Source of the DNA: an uncultured Ruminococcus sp.
Lineage (GTDB): Bacteria > Bacillota > Clostridia > Oscillospirales > CAG-272
Length of the DNA: 16,241 nt
NCBI GenBank assembly: GCA_900551005.1
Contig: URUL01000043.1
Location: 1 to 16,241, forward strand
Direction: 5' to 3'
A program made the position numbers and the translations under genes. Of this stretch, positions 7,651 through 14,677 are shown one piece after another. The notes under the pieces are model-generated. The model did no database searches. It was not told the DNA's origin and saw nothing but the letters and a program-made list of their open reading frames with translations. The number at the start of each line of letters is the position of its first letter. Positions within the stretch are counted from its first letter, which is position 1.

Positions 7651-8439
7651 ATGCGGGCTGATGTTTTTCTTTTTACGCACGGCTTTGCAAGGAGCAGAAG
7701 TCATGCCTGCGCTCTGATTAAGGACGGCGTATTTATCTCGGGAGAGAAAATTTTGAAGCCCTCTTTTATGATTCCCGACGATACGCCGGCTCATGCGGTA
7801 AAAATAGAAAGGGAATCTCCCTTTGTCAGCCGCGGCGGGCTCAAGCTGGAGGCGGCGCTGAAGGCTTTTCATGTCGATGTAAAAGGTTTTTGTGTGCTTG
7901 ATATCGGCGCTTCCACCGGCGGCTTTACTGATTGCCTGCTCAGGTACGGCGCCGATTTTGTTTATGCGCTCGACGTGGGGCACGGTCAGCTGGCCCCTTC
8001 TCTTCTCTCCGATCCCCGCGTGAAAAATATCGAGGGCTGCAATGCGAGATATATGGAGCCGTCGCTTTTTTGCCGTCACATCGACATGGCGGTAACAGAC
8101 ATATCTTTTATCTCACAAAAGCTTATCTACGGTGCCGTGAGAGCGGTTCTTGGCGTAGGCGCCCCTTTTATCTCGCTTATCAAGCCGCAGTTTGAGGCAG
8201 GACGGGAAAATATAGGCAAAAACGGAATCGTGAAGGACGCCCGCGTCCATGAAAATGTCATATGCGACTTGCGCGAGAGCGCAAAAAAAGAAGGGCTTGC
8301 CATGTGCGCCTTATGTCCTTCTCCCATTACGGGCGGAGACGGAAACAGAGAGTACACCGCGCTTTTCATTACAGGCGGTGAGGTTGCCGTTTCCGACGGC
8401 GATATAGAAAAAACGGTAAAAGAAGCCTTTGCAAAATAA
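7651..8439 (+). CDS. tlyA: TlyA-family rRNA 2'-O-methyltransferase
   Basis: The 262-residue product has an N-terminal S4 RNA-binding domain (about 3-60) and an FtsJ/RrmJ-like SAM methyltransferase domain. Motifs: SRGGLKLE (60-67), SAM-binding DIGASTGGFTD (84-94), VTDISFIS (148-155), LIKPQFE (176-182) and SPITGGDGN near the end. Residues K65, D150 and K178 fit the catalytic set of this family. Characterised TlyA proteins methylate ribose 2'-OH groups of 16S and 23S rRNA; the Bacillus relative is YqxC. The older haemolysin label is unlikely to be meaningful here. The ATG follows oapA by 3 nt, with a GAGGAA site inside the end of oapA, so translation is probably coupled. Confidence 0.93.
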   Translation: MRADVFLFTHGFARSRSHACALIKDGVFISGEKILKPSFMIPDDTPAHAVKIERESPFVSRGGLKLEAALKAFHVDVKGFCVLDIGASTGGFTDCLLRYGADFVYALDVGHGQLAPSLLSDPRVKNIEGCNARYMEPSLFCRHIDMAVTDISFISQKLIYGAVRAVLGVGAPFISLIKPQFEAGRENIGKNGIVKDARVHENVICDLRESAKKEGLAMCALCPSPITGGDGNREYTALFITGGEVAVSDGDIEKTVKEAFAK

Positions 8440-8465
8440 GGCAAAAGTGGAAAGGAAAATCACAG

Positions 8466-8918
8466 ATGAAAAGGGACAGACTGCAAAAAATTCTCGAGAT
8501 AATCGAGCTTTATCCGATAGAAACGCAGGACGAGCTGATCGAACGGCTACGTGACTGCGGTTATGAGGTGACGCAGGCAACGGTCTCGCGCGATATAAAG
8601 CGCCTGCACTTAATAAAATTGCAGGTCGATGACGGGCGCTCCCGATATTCCCTGCCGCGTGTGAACAAATTCGATACAAACGAAAAATACAGGAATATCC
8701 TGCATCAGACAATATCCGCCGTTCACTGCGCAAACAATATGGTCGTTGTCCGTACCTATTCCGGTATGGCAAATGCCGCCGGTGCTGCGATAGATGCCAT
8801 GCAGAGCGAGCTTCTGCTCGGAACGATTGCGGGCGACGATACCATATTTATTGTTGCGGTAAGCAACCAGGCTGCAAGCGAATTTGTCAGCATTCTGAAA
8901 AACATAGCGGAAATATGA
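8466..8918 (+). CDS. argR: arginine repressor ArgR/AhrC
   Basis: The 150-residue product is a full-length ArgR. It has an N-terminal winged helix with QATVSRDIKRLHLIK (37-51), including the S41-R42 DNA contact pair. A short linker leads to the C-terminal oligomerisation and arginine-binding domain ending in GTIAGDDTIFIV (119-130), whose Asp-Asp pair binds L-arginine. Family members form hexamers that repress arginine synthesis and activate catabolism when arginine is bound. An AAAGGA site lies about 10 nt before the ATG. It is the third protein gene of the OLE unit, 26 nt after tlyA and 25 nt before recN, the same order as in Bacillus. Confidence 0.95.
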   Translation: MKRDRLQKILEIIELYPIETQDELIERLRDCGYEVTQATVSRDIKRLHLIKLQVDDGRSRYSLPRVNKFDTNEKYRNILHQTISAVHCANNMVVVRTYSGMANAAGAAIDAMQSELLLGTIAGDDTIFIVAVSNQAASEFVSILKNIAEI

Positions 8919-8943
8919 AAGAATACATGAAAGGAGCGGTAAA

Positions 8944-10635
8944 ATGCTTTCCGAGCTTTGGATAAACAATATCGCGATCATCAAAACGGAAAATATCGCT
9001 TTCTCCGCACCTTTTACCGTGCTCACAGGCGAAACAGGCGCAGGCAAATCCATCATTCTCGATGCGATAGAGCTTGCGCTCGGCGCAAGAGCCGATAAGG
9101 AGCTCGTTCGTCACGGCGAGGAAAAAGCTTCCGTCGTCGCCGTTTTCACGGACGTGCCGGACCGAATTTTCGCGGTCCTCGGGAAATATGATATTCCCCG
9201 GGAGGAAAATCTCATGCTCCGCCGTGATATCAGTGCACAGGGGCAATCCACCGCGAGAATAAACGGCCGTCCCATTCCCGTTTCCGCGCTGAAGGAAGTC
9301 GGAAATATGCTCATAAGCATACATGGTCAGCATATGGGCATGTATCTGCTCGATCCCGTAAATCACATCAATATTCTCGATTCTTTTGCGGATACCGAAA
9401 GCGATATCGGTGCATATTCTCTGCTCTACGAGCGTATGCGCGACATCAAAGCGGAGATCAACCGTCTGCACCGCGATGAAAAGGAAAAGGTGCGCCGCAT
9501 CGAGATGCTGAAATTCCAAATAGCGGAGATAAATGCCGTATCGCCTAAAGCAGGAGAAGCGGACGCGCTGGAGGAGAAGCTGAAGCTTCTTGCCAACGCG
9601 GAAAAAACAGCGAAATATGCCAAGCTTATCTACCGTGCACTCTATCGGAGCGAAAAGGGGCTTTCCGCCTGCGATCTCATAGAAAGATCCGCCGAAGCAG
9701 CGGAAGCGCTCTCCGATATCATCGGAAATTCCGCCGAATATACCGAGCAGCTAAACGACATACGCTATCGCCTCGAGGACATAGCGGAAACGATATACAA
9801 AAAGTGCGATATCGGCACAGAAAATCCCTCCGAGCTGATCGATAAAACGCAGGAGCGTCTCGAGGAGCTGAAAAAACTCGGGCGCAAATACGGCTCCACC
9901 GTAGAAGAGATACTGGATTTCCGCGCAAAAGCGGAAGAAGAGCTCTCCGAAATAGAAAACTCCGACGATATGATAGCAGACCTCACCGAAGAGCTGAAAG
10001 GTCTGAAAAAAGAAGCTCTTACAGCCGCTTCCGCGATTTCGGAAAAGCGGAGGAACGCCGCCGCTGTTCTCAGCCGAAAAATCGTTTCTGAGCTTGCCTT
10101 TCTCGAGATGGAATATGGCAGCTTTGAGAGATCGGTGAAATAGTCCGAGATTTTTCTCCCGAACGGCTGCGATGAGGTGGAATTTCTCGTCTCGGCAAAT
10201 AAGGGTGAGCCGCTCATGCCGCTTGCCAAAATCGCTTCCGGCGGTGAGATATCCCGCATCATGCTTGCGCTGAAATGTGCGATGGCAGACAAGGAAAAAA
10301 CGCCGACGCTTATCTTCGATGAGATTGATACGGGCATCTCGGGAAAAACGTCATATAAAATCGGCATAAAAATGCGTCAAAGCTCGCAGACATCGCAGAT
10401 AATCTGCATCACGCATTCGCCGCAGATAGCCGCCATAGCGGCAGAACACCTCCTCGTTTCCAAAAAGGAGACGGAAGGTCGCACATTTTCGAGTGCAAGA
10501 GTGCTTCTGCACGACGGCCGCGTAAATGAGATAGCGCGAATCATCGGCGGAGAAAAGATTACTGAAAAGACGCTCACCGCAGCACGCGAAATGCTTGATG
10601 CGGCTCAGAATATTTCAAATAATACTCTTGTATAA
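8944..10635 (+). pseudogene. recN: DNA repair protein RecN interrupted by one in-frame TAG
   Basis: RecN is an SMC-like ATPase that acts in double-strand break repair. The 5' part (8944-10143, 399 codons) has Walker A GETGAGKS (29-36) and a long coiled-coil region (about 165-380). At codon 400 (10141-10143) there is a TAG. Reading continues in the same frame with no base gained or lost: LPNGCDEVEF, the ABC signature SGGEISRIML (432-441), Walker B LIFDEID (456-462) and a normal C-terminus, for 563 codons in total, the usual RecN length. The stop lies between SVK and SEIF, a poorly conserved stretch between the coiled coil and the C-terminal ATPase half. As written, the N-terminal fragment lacks signature and Walker B and should be inactive. 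A GTG at 10177 could start the C-terminal fragment. Nonsense mutation, sequencing error, or readthrough/recoding are all open. The start is sound: AAGGAG 7 nt before ATG. Confidence 0.9.
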
Positions 10636-10672
10636 TATAAAAATACGCGCATAAAAAGAAGGCGTACCCGCT

Positions 10673-10686
10673 TATACATTTGTATA
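10673..10686. repeat. short inverted repeat after recN
   Basis: TATACA (10673-10678) and TGTATA (10681-10686) flank a 2-bp centre. The 10636-10746 interval otherwise shows AT-rich sequence and no clear terminator for recN. The repeat may be a protein-binding site, since similar GTATAC halves recur at the tyrS promoter, or it may simply reflect composition. Confidence 0.3.
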
Positions 10687-10746
10687 TTTTGCTTTTGCGG
10701 TCTTATTTTTCACCGTCTCATATCGGAACAAATTTGTATTTTACAC

Positions 10747-10775
10747 TTGACAAAATCCGTTTCTTATGGTATACT
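10747..10775 (+). promoter_or_regulatory. promoter of the tyrS T-box transcript
   Basis: A perfect TTGACA (10747-10752), 17 bp, and TATACT (10770-10775), preceded by TGG as a partial extended -10. Transcription would begin near 10782, a few bases before the T-box leader. GTATAC occurs twice (10769-10774 and 10780-10785), 5 bp apart, across the -10 box and start site. Confidence 0.85.
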
Positions 10776-10781
10776 GCGCGT

Positions 10782-11037
10782 ATACAGGCAATGAAGGAAA
10801 GAGTAGGCGCTTTGGTATTTTGCAGAGAGCTGTCGGTCGGTGCAAGACAGAAAAAACAGGCGACGAAATACATTCCCGAGCCGTACACCGAAAGTGAAAA
10901 GCAAGTAGGCTGTACCGTGTGCGCCCGTTAAAGCGCGTGGGTTTTATGGAAACCCAGAGAGGCATATCCCGTGAGGTATATGCGAACATGAGGTGGTAAC
11001 ACGATTTTTCGTCCTCTGCTCCGGCAGAGGATTTTTT
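10782..11037 (+). promoter_or_regulatory. T-box leader (tyrosine) controlling tyrS
   Basis: A 256-nt leader with T-box landmarks. A GAAGGAAAGAGTAGG start of stem I is seen near 10791, and the distal stem I loop pattern AGAGAGCTG...CGGTCGGTG...CAG lies near 10825-10852. A likely specifier codon TAC (10869-10871) is followed by A in the loop GAAATACA. A GCGCCCGTTAAAGCGC hairpin sits at 10921-10936. The T-box sequence GAGGTGGTAACACG (10990-11003) has the TGGT bulge (10994-10997), which matches the ACCA end of tRNA-Tyr. GAGG (10990-10993) can pair with CCTC (11013-11016) in the antiterminator, or CCTC can join the terminator. Uncharged tRNA-Tyr would stabilise the antiterminator and switch on tyrS. 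Confidence 0.93.
11012..11037 (+). terminator. T-box intrinsic terminator
   Basis: TCCTCTGC (11012-11019) pairs perfectly with GCAGAGGA (11024-11031) around a TCCG loop and is followed by six T (11032-11037). It competes with the antiterminator of the T-box leader. Confidence 0.9.
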
Positions 11038-11085
11038 ATTTGCCTGAAAAATAAATTTCATAATCTATCATAAGGAGAAAAACAA

Positions 11086-12309
11086 ATGCAGATTTACGAA
11101 GAATTGCAAGCGCGCGGTCTCATCGCGCAGGTGACGGACGAAACAGAAATCAGAGACCTGATCAATAACGGAGGTGCGAAATTCTATATCGGATTTGACT
11201 GCACAGCCGACAGCCTTCACGTAGGTCATTTCATGGCGCTCTGTCTGATGAAGCGCCTTCAGATGGCGGGAAATAAGCCCGTTGTTCTCATAGGCGGCGG
11301 TACGACAATGATAGGCGATCCTTCCGGACGTACCGACATGAGAAAAATGCTGACAAAAGAAGATATCGACCACAATGCAGAATGCTTCAAGCACCAGATG
11401 GAGCGCTTCATCGAGTTCGGCGATGATAAAGCTATCATGGTAAATAACGCAGACTGGCTCTTAAAGCTCAATTACGTTGAGCTTCTGCGCGACGTGGGCG
11501 CATGCTTCTCTGTCAACAACATGCTCCGCGCGGAGTGCTACAAGCAGAGAATGGAGCGCGGTCTTTCCTTCCTGGAATTCAACTATATGATAATGCAGTC
11601 CTACGACTTTTACTACCTGAGTGAGCATTACGGCTGTAATATGCAGTTCGGCGGCGACGATCAGTGGTCAAATATGCTCTTCGGAACAGACCTTATCCGA
11701 AAAAAGACAGGCAAAGACGCATATGCTCTGACGATAAATCTGCTCATGAACAGCGAAGGCAAGAAGATGGGCAAGACGGCAAGCGGTGCTGTTTGGCTTG
11801 ATCCGAATAAGACAACCCCTTATGATTTCTTCCAGTACTGGCGCAATATCGACGATGCCGATGTCGTAAAGTGCATGAAGATGCTCACATTTATGCCTCT
11901 CGAGGAAATAGAAGAATATGCAAAGCTTGAGGGCAGTGCCATCAACGGTGCTAAAGAAAAGCTCGCATATGAGCTGACAAAGATGATCCACGGTAAAGAA
12001 GAGGCGGAAAAAGCACTCGCAGCGGCAAAAGCTCTCTTCGTTTCCGGCGGAGTATCTGCCGATATGCCCACAACAGAGCTTTCCGACGAAAACTTCACGG
12101 ACGGTAAGATCGCTCTCCTCGATATGCTCGTGCTCTCCAAGCTTGCGCCTTCCAAAGGCGAGGCACGACGTCTCGTTCAGCAAGGTGGCGTACTCGTAGG
12201 AGAAGATAAAGTCTCTGACCTTTACCTGTCTTTTGAAAAAACTGCTTTTGCAGACGGTCTCATCGTAAAGAAGGGCAAAAAATCATACCATAAGTTTACA
12301 GTGAAATAA
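11086..12309 (+). CDS. tyrS: tyrosyl-tRNA synthetase
   Basis: The 407-residue class I enzyme attaches tyrosine to tRNA-Tyr. The Rossmann domain contains YIGFDCTADSLHVGH with the HIGH equivalent HVGH at 45-48, GDPSGR at 77-82 and the KMSKS equivalent KMGKT at 227-231. An S4 RNA-binding domain occupies about 340-405 (LSKLAPSKGEARRLVQQGG onward). The length and the lysine/glycine variant of the second motif fit a standard bacterial TyrRS subgroup. AAGGAG lies about 9 nt before the ATG. Expression is governed by the T-box leader upstream, and a strong terminator follows, so it is a single-gene unit. Confidence 0.97.
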   Translation: MQIYEELQARGLIAQVTDETEIRDLINNGGAKFYIGFDCTADSLHVGHFMALCLMKRLQMAGNKPVVLIGGGTTMIGDPSGRTDMRKMLTKEDIDHNAECFKHQMERFIEFGDDKAIMVNNADWLLKLNYVELLRDVGACFSVNNMLRAECYKQRMERGLSFLEFNYMIMQSYDFYYLSEHYGCNMQFGGDDQWSNMLFGTDLIRKKTGKDAYALTINLLMNSEGKKMGKTASGAVWLDPNKTTPYDFFQYWRNIDDADVVKCMKMLTFMPLEEIEEYAKLEGSAINGAKEKLAYELTKMIHGKEEAEKALAAAKALFVSGGVSADMPTTELSDENFTDGKIALLDMLVLSKLAPSKGEARRLVQQGGVLVGEDKVSDLYLSFEKTAFADGLIVKKGKKSYHKFTVK

Positions 12310-12312
12310 GTA

Positions 12313-12347
12313 AAAAATCTGCGGAACTCGCTTTCCGCAGATTTTTT
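12313..12347 (+). terminator. tyrS terminator
   Basis: An AAAAATCTGCGGAA arm (ending 12326) pairs with TTCCGCAGATTTTT (12333 onward) around a CTCGCT loop, followed by a T run. It starts right after the tyrS stop. Confidence 0.92.
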
Positions 12348-12353
12348 GCACTA

Positions 12354-12382
12354 TTGACACTATATAAAGTTTTTGATATAAA
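12354..12382 (+). promoter_or_regulatory. promoter of an isolated short transcript
   Basis: A perfect TTGACA (12354-12359), 17 bp, and TATAAA (12377-12382, 5/6). It begins only 7 nt beyond the tyrS terminator and points away from it. The start would be near 12389, giving a transcript of about 110 nt that ends at the terminator of 12460-12499. Confidence 0.7.
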
Positions 12383-12427
12383 TTATTTTAATAGTTTGCA
12401 CAAATAAGTATTGCTTCGGAGGTGAAT

Positions 12428-12463
12428 ATGAAGTTTTTCGGCAGTATAAAAAATGAAATATAA
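12428..12463 (+). CDS. 11-codon ORF in an isolated mini-transcript (hypothetical)
   Basis: ATG at 12428 follows an ideal GGAGGTG site (12418-12424) at normal spacing and opens a frame of 11 codons, MKFFGSIKNEI, ending at TAA 12461-12463. That stop overlaps the 5' arm of a strong terminator. Promoter, binding site, frame and terminator are all in register, so this is more than a random small ORF. No gene follows on the same strand; the next gene is convergent. It could be a leader peptide left after loss of a downstream gene, a real micropeptide, or a small RNA in which the SD has another use. I know of no family match. Confidence 0.4.
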   Translation: MKFFGSIKNEI

Positions 12464-12499
12464 AAACAAGGGGTTCCGCGAGGAGCCCCTTGTTTTTAT
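12460..12499. terminator. strong terminator with GCGA loop, probably bidirectional
   Basis: An 18-bp stem (12460-12477 with 12482-12499, one G-U pair) is capped by a GCGA tetraloop, a GNRA type. The core GGGGTTCC/GGAGCCCC is GC rich, and flanking A/T arms supply uridine tails on both strands. It ends the mini-transcript on the plus strand and probably also the uxuA-SDR transcript on the minus strand, whose last stop is at 12593. Confidence 0.9.
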
Positions 12500-12592
12500 A
12501 TAGCCCGGTTTTTCCGAAAAGCTCGATTATCATAGAACATTTTTTCAAGAATACCAATTTGCCTTTCCGTCTGCACTTTCGGGCATCCATTT

Positions 12593-13402
12593 TTATTTGT
12601 ACATTTTTCCGACGATCTTATTTTGCAGTCCTTGCGGCAGTAGTCGGCTGAGAAAAACGAAGAATTTGTATTTGCCGCCTATTACGCATTTCGAAGGCAT
12701 TCTTCTCTTCTCTGCGATACGGCATATTTTCTTTCCTATAAAGTCTGCATTCATGCCGCCGCGCTCATCCTTCTCCATAGCAGAGACACTGTGCGAGATC
12801 GCGCCGCGATATAGTTCGTCTCCTGCCAAGGTCTTTTCGCGCGCATCGGTAAAGCCCGTTCTGGCATCGCCGAGCATGACCGTACAGACCCGTATACCGA
12901 AGGTCGAAAGTTCATTTGAAAGAGCAAACGCAAGCATATTGACCGCCGCTTTTGAAGCAGAATAAAACGCCTGAAAAGGTATGGCAAAAACCGCCGCCAC
13001 AGAGCTCGTCATGATGATCCTGCCCGCCCGCTTTTCGTTTTTGTCTGAGCGAAGGAGCGGCAGAGCCGATTTTATACATCTGTATACGCCAAAGAAATTA
13101 ACCTCAAAAAGCCTCTCTGCGTCTGCGTTTTCGGTAAATTCGACAGCTCCGGAGATACCAAATCCCGCATTACATATAAGCAAATCTATGCCCCCGCTCT
13201 CCTCAGCTATCCTGATAAAAGCATCCGCGATATCATTTTCCGAGCAGACATCGCATCTTATGCTGATCACAGCCGGCTCGGGCGAGCGACTGCGGCTGAG
13301 ATTGTAAACGGTATAGCCTCTTGAGAGGAGAGCGCGCGCCGTTCCAAGCCCTATGCCGCTTGAAGCCCCGGTTATAACGGCAACTTTTTTCATATTTCCC
13401 AT
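12593..13402 (-). CDS. short-chain dehydrogenase/reductase (SDR)
   Basis: The 269-residue product is a classical SDR oxidoreductase using NAD(P)H. It shows the cofactor motif TGASSGIG (11-18), NAG (79-81), a catalytic serine in TSS (about 132-134) and YSASK (the catalytic Tyr-x-x-x-Lys, about 147-151). A hydrophobic C-terminal stretch FFVFLSRLLP near 249-258 may associate with membrane. The start could be the ATG at 13402 or the one at 13393; neither has a strong binding site. The gene begins 9 nt after the uxuA stop, so translation is probably coupled. Its position suggests uronate metabolism, but it does not look like the long-chain mannonate oxidoreductase UxuB. The substrate is unknown. 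Confidence 0.85.
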   Translation of the reverse strand: MGNMKKVAVITGASSGIGLGTARALLSRGYTVYNLSRSRSPEPAVISIRCDVCSENDIADAFIRIAEESGGIDLLICNAGFGISGAVEFTENADAERLFEVNFFGVYRCIKSALPLLRSDKNEKRAGRIIMTSSVAAVFAIPFQAFYSASKAAVNMLAFALSNELSTFGIRVCTVMLGDARTGFTDAREKTLAGDELYRGAISHSVSAMEKDERGGMNADFIGKKICRIAEKRRMPSKCVIGGKYKFFVFLSRLLPQGLQNKIVGKMYK

Positions 13403-13411
13403 TTGCTTAAC

Positions 13412-14458
13412 TTATTTCAGCTTTTCGAGCGTTTCCCAGATGCCTGCCATATACATGGCACCGAGCGCTCTGTCATACAGCCCATAACCGGGCTTACCCT
13501 GCTCGCCCCAGATCATTCTTCCATGGTCGGGTCGCAGATAGCCGTTAAAGCCGACATCGTGATAAGCCTTCAGTATCTCGACAACATCGAGCGAGCCGCA
13601 GGGAGAATAATGTCCACTCTCCTCAAATCCGCCGTCATCGAGGATCTTGATATTGCGCACATGGGCAAAATGGATTCTTCCCATCGCGCCGTATTTGCGA
13701 ACCATCGCCGTATAATCGTTTGACTTTGTACAGCCGAGGCTTCCGCTGCAAAGCGTAAGTCCGTGGTGCTTGTCATCATAGAGGGAGAGAAAGCGATCTA
13801 TGTTCTTCTCGTTGGTAATAATCCTCGGAATACCGAAAATGGGCCACGGCGGATCATCCGGATGTATAGCCATATTGACGTTATATTCTACGGCTACAGG
13901 CATGATCTCCTTTATAAAATATTCAAGGTTTTCCCAGAGACCCTCTTCGCCGAGCTCCTTATATGCATCGATAAGCTCCTTCATCTCCGAGGGCGTATAG
14001 GAAGCGTCCCAGCCCGGGAGCGCGAGTTTTGTGGGGTCCATCTTGTTTACATCCTTTGCATAGTAAACAAGCGCATTTGAGCCGTCGGGAAGCGGCTGGT
14101 CAAGGCGCGAGCGAGTCCAGTCGAAAACAGGCATGAAATTATAGCATACACACTTCACGCCCGCCTCGGCAACGCGGCGGATATTTTCCTTATAATTATC
14201 AATATACTCCTGATAATTTCCGCGGCGAAGCTTGATATCCTCATGAACAGGGATACTCTCGATAACCTCCATCTCAAGCCCTTTGTCATTACAGAGCTTC
14301 TTCAAACGCGCTATGCTCTCACGCGGCCATACATTACCGGGAGCGACATCATAAACGGCAGTAACCGTTCCCGTGATGCACGGTATCTGTCTGATCTTGT
14401 CAAGGGTAACGGGATCATTCTCCCCATACCATCTGAATGTTATTTTCAAATTCTGCAT
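13412..14458 (-). CDS. uxuA: mannonate dehydratase
   Basis: UxuA removes water from D-mannonate to give 2-keto-3-deoxygluconate in hexuronate (glucuronate) catabolism, using a divalent metal. The 348-residue product starts with MQNLKITFRWYGENDPVTL, typical of the family. It contains CYNFMPVFDWTR (105-116), HPDDPPWPIFG, LCSGSLG, HFAHVRN and LRPDHGRMIWGE, which include metal-binding His, Asp and Cys residues. I chose the ATG at 14458 because family proteins begin here. An AAAGGAG lies directly upstream, with unusually short spacing. An in-frame ATG at 14512 would add 18 unrelated residues. It is first in a two-gene unit with an SDR. No uxuB, kdgK or eda is seen nearby. Confidence 0.95.
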   Translation of the reverse strand: MQNLKITFRWYGENDPVTLDKIRQIPCITGTVTAVYDVAPGNVWPRESIARLKKLCNDKGLEMEVIESIPVHEDIKLRRGNYQEYIDNYKENIRRVAEAGVKCVCYNFMPVFDWTRSRLDQPLPDGSNALVYYAKDVNKMDPTKLALPGWDASYTPSEMKELIDAYKELGEEGLWENLEYFIKEIMPVAVEYNVNMAIHPDDPPWPIFGIPRIITNEKNIDRFLSLYDDKHHGLTLCSGSLGCTKSNDYTAMVRKYGAMGRIHFAHVRNIKILDDGGFEESGHYSPCGSLDVVEILKAYHDVGFNGYLRPDHGRMIWGEQGKPGYGLYDRALGAMYMAGIWETLEKLK

Positions 14459-14485
14459 ACTCCTTTCCAAATAATACATAATAAG

Positions 14486-14512
14486 ATTATTATAAACAAT
14501 TCGATTTGTCAA
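14486..14512 (-). promoter_or_regulatory. candidate promoter of uxuA
   Basis: On the minus strand a perfect TTGACA (14512-14507) is followed after 15 bp by AATAAT (14491-14486); the spacing is short. The region also holds an AT-rich near-palindrome, ATAAT...ATTAT (about 14480-14495), which could be an operator for a uronate regulator. The promoter overlaps the upstream in-frame ATG at 14512, which supports the later start for uxuA. Confidence 0.5.
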
Positions 14513-14531
14513 GCCTTTTTCGATGAAAAAA

Positions 14532-14576
14532 TACTCACAAAAATTTTTTTCTTACTTTTTGAAAAATCGGTGAGTA
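14532..14576. repeat. inverted repeat between divergent genes
   Basis: TACTCAC (14532-14538) is the perfect complement of GTGAGTA (14570-14576), and ATTTTT/AAAAAT adds inner pairing. It lies between uxuA (minus) and the lipoprotein gene (plus). It may be a regulator site or a hairpin in the leader of the lipoprotein gene. Confidence 0.4.
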
Positions 14577-14677
14577 AAAAACGGATATCGCGCGACTAAT
14601 AGACGGAATCCGCGATAAAAGCGGAAAAACAAAAATAAAAAACGAAAGTCGCAAGGAGACTTTCAGGAGGTTTTAAA

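Noticed and set aside
7651..8439. Haemolysin function for TlyA
   Set aside because: The S4 plus FtsJ-like methyltransferase motifs and the operon context point to rRNA methylation; the haemolysin name is historical.
12360..12590. 76-codon minus-strand ORF directly after the SDR gene
   Set aside because: It has no binding site, runs through the strong terminator hairpin at 12460-12499, and its sequence looks like translated noncoding DNA.
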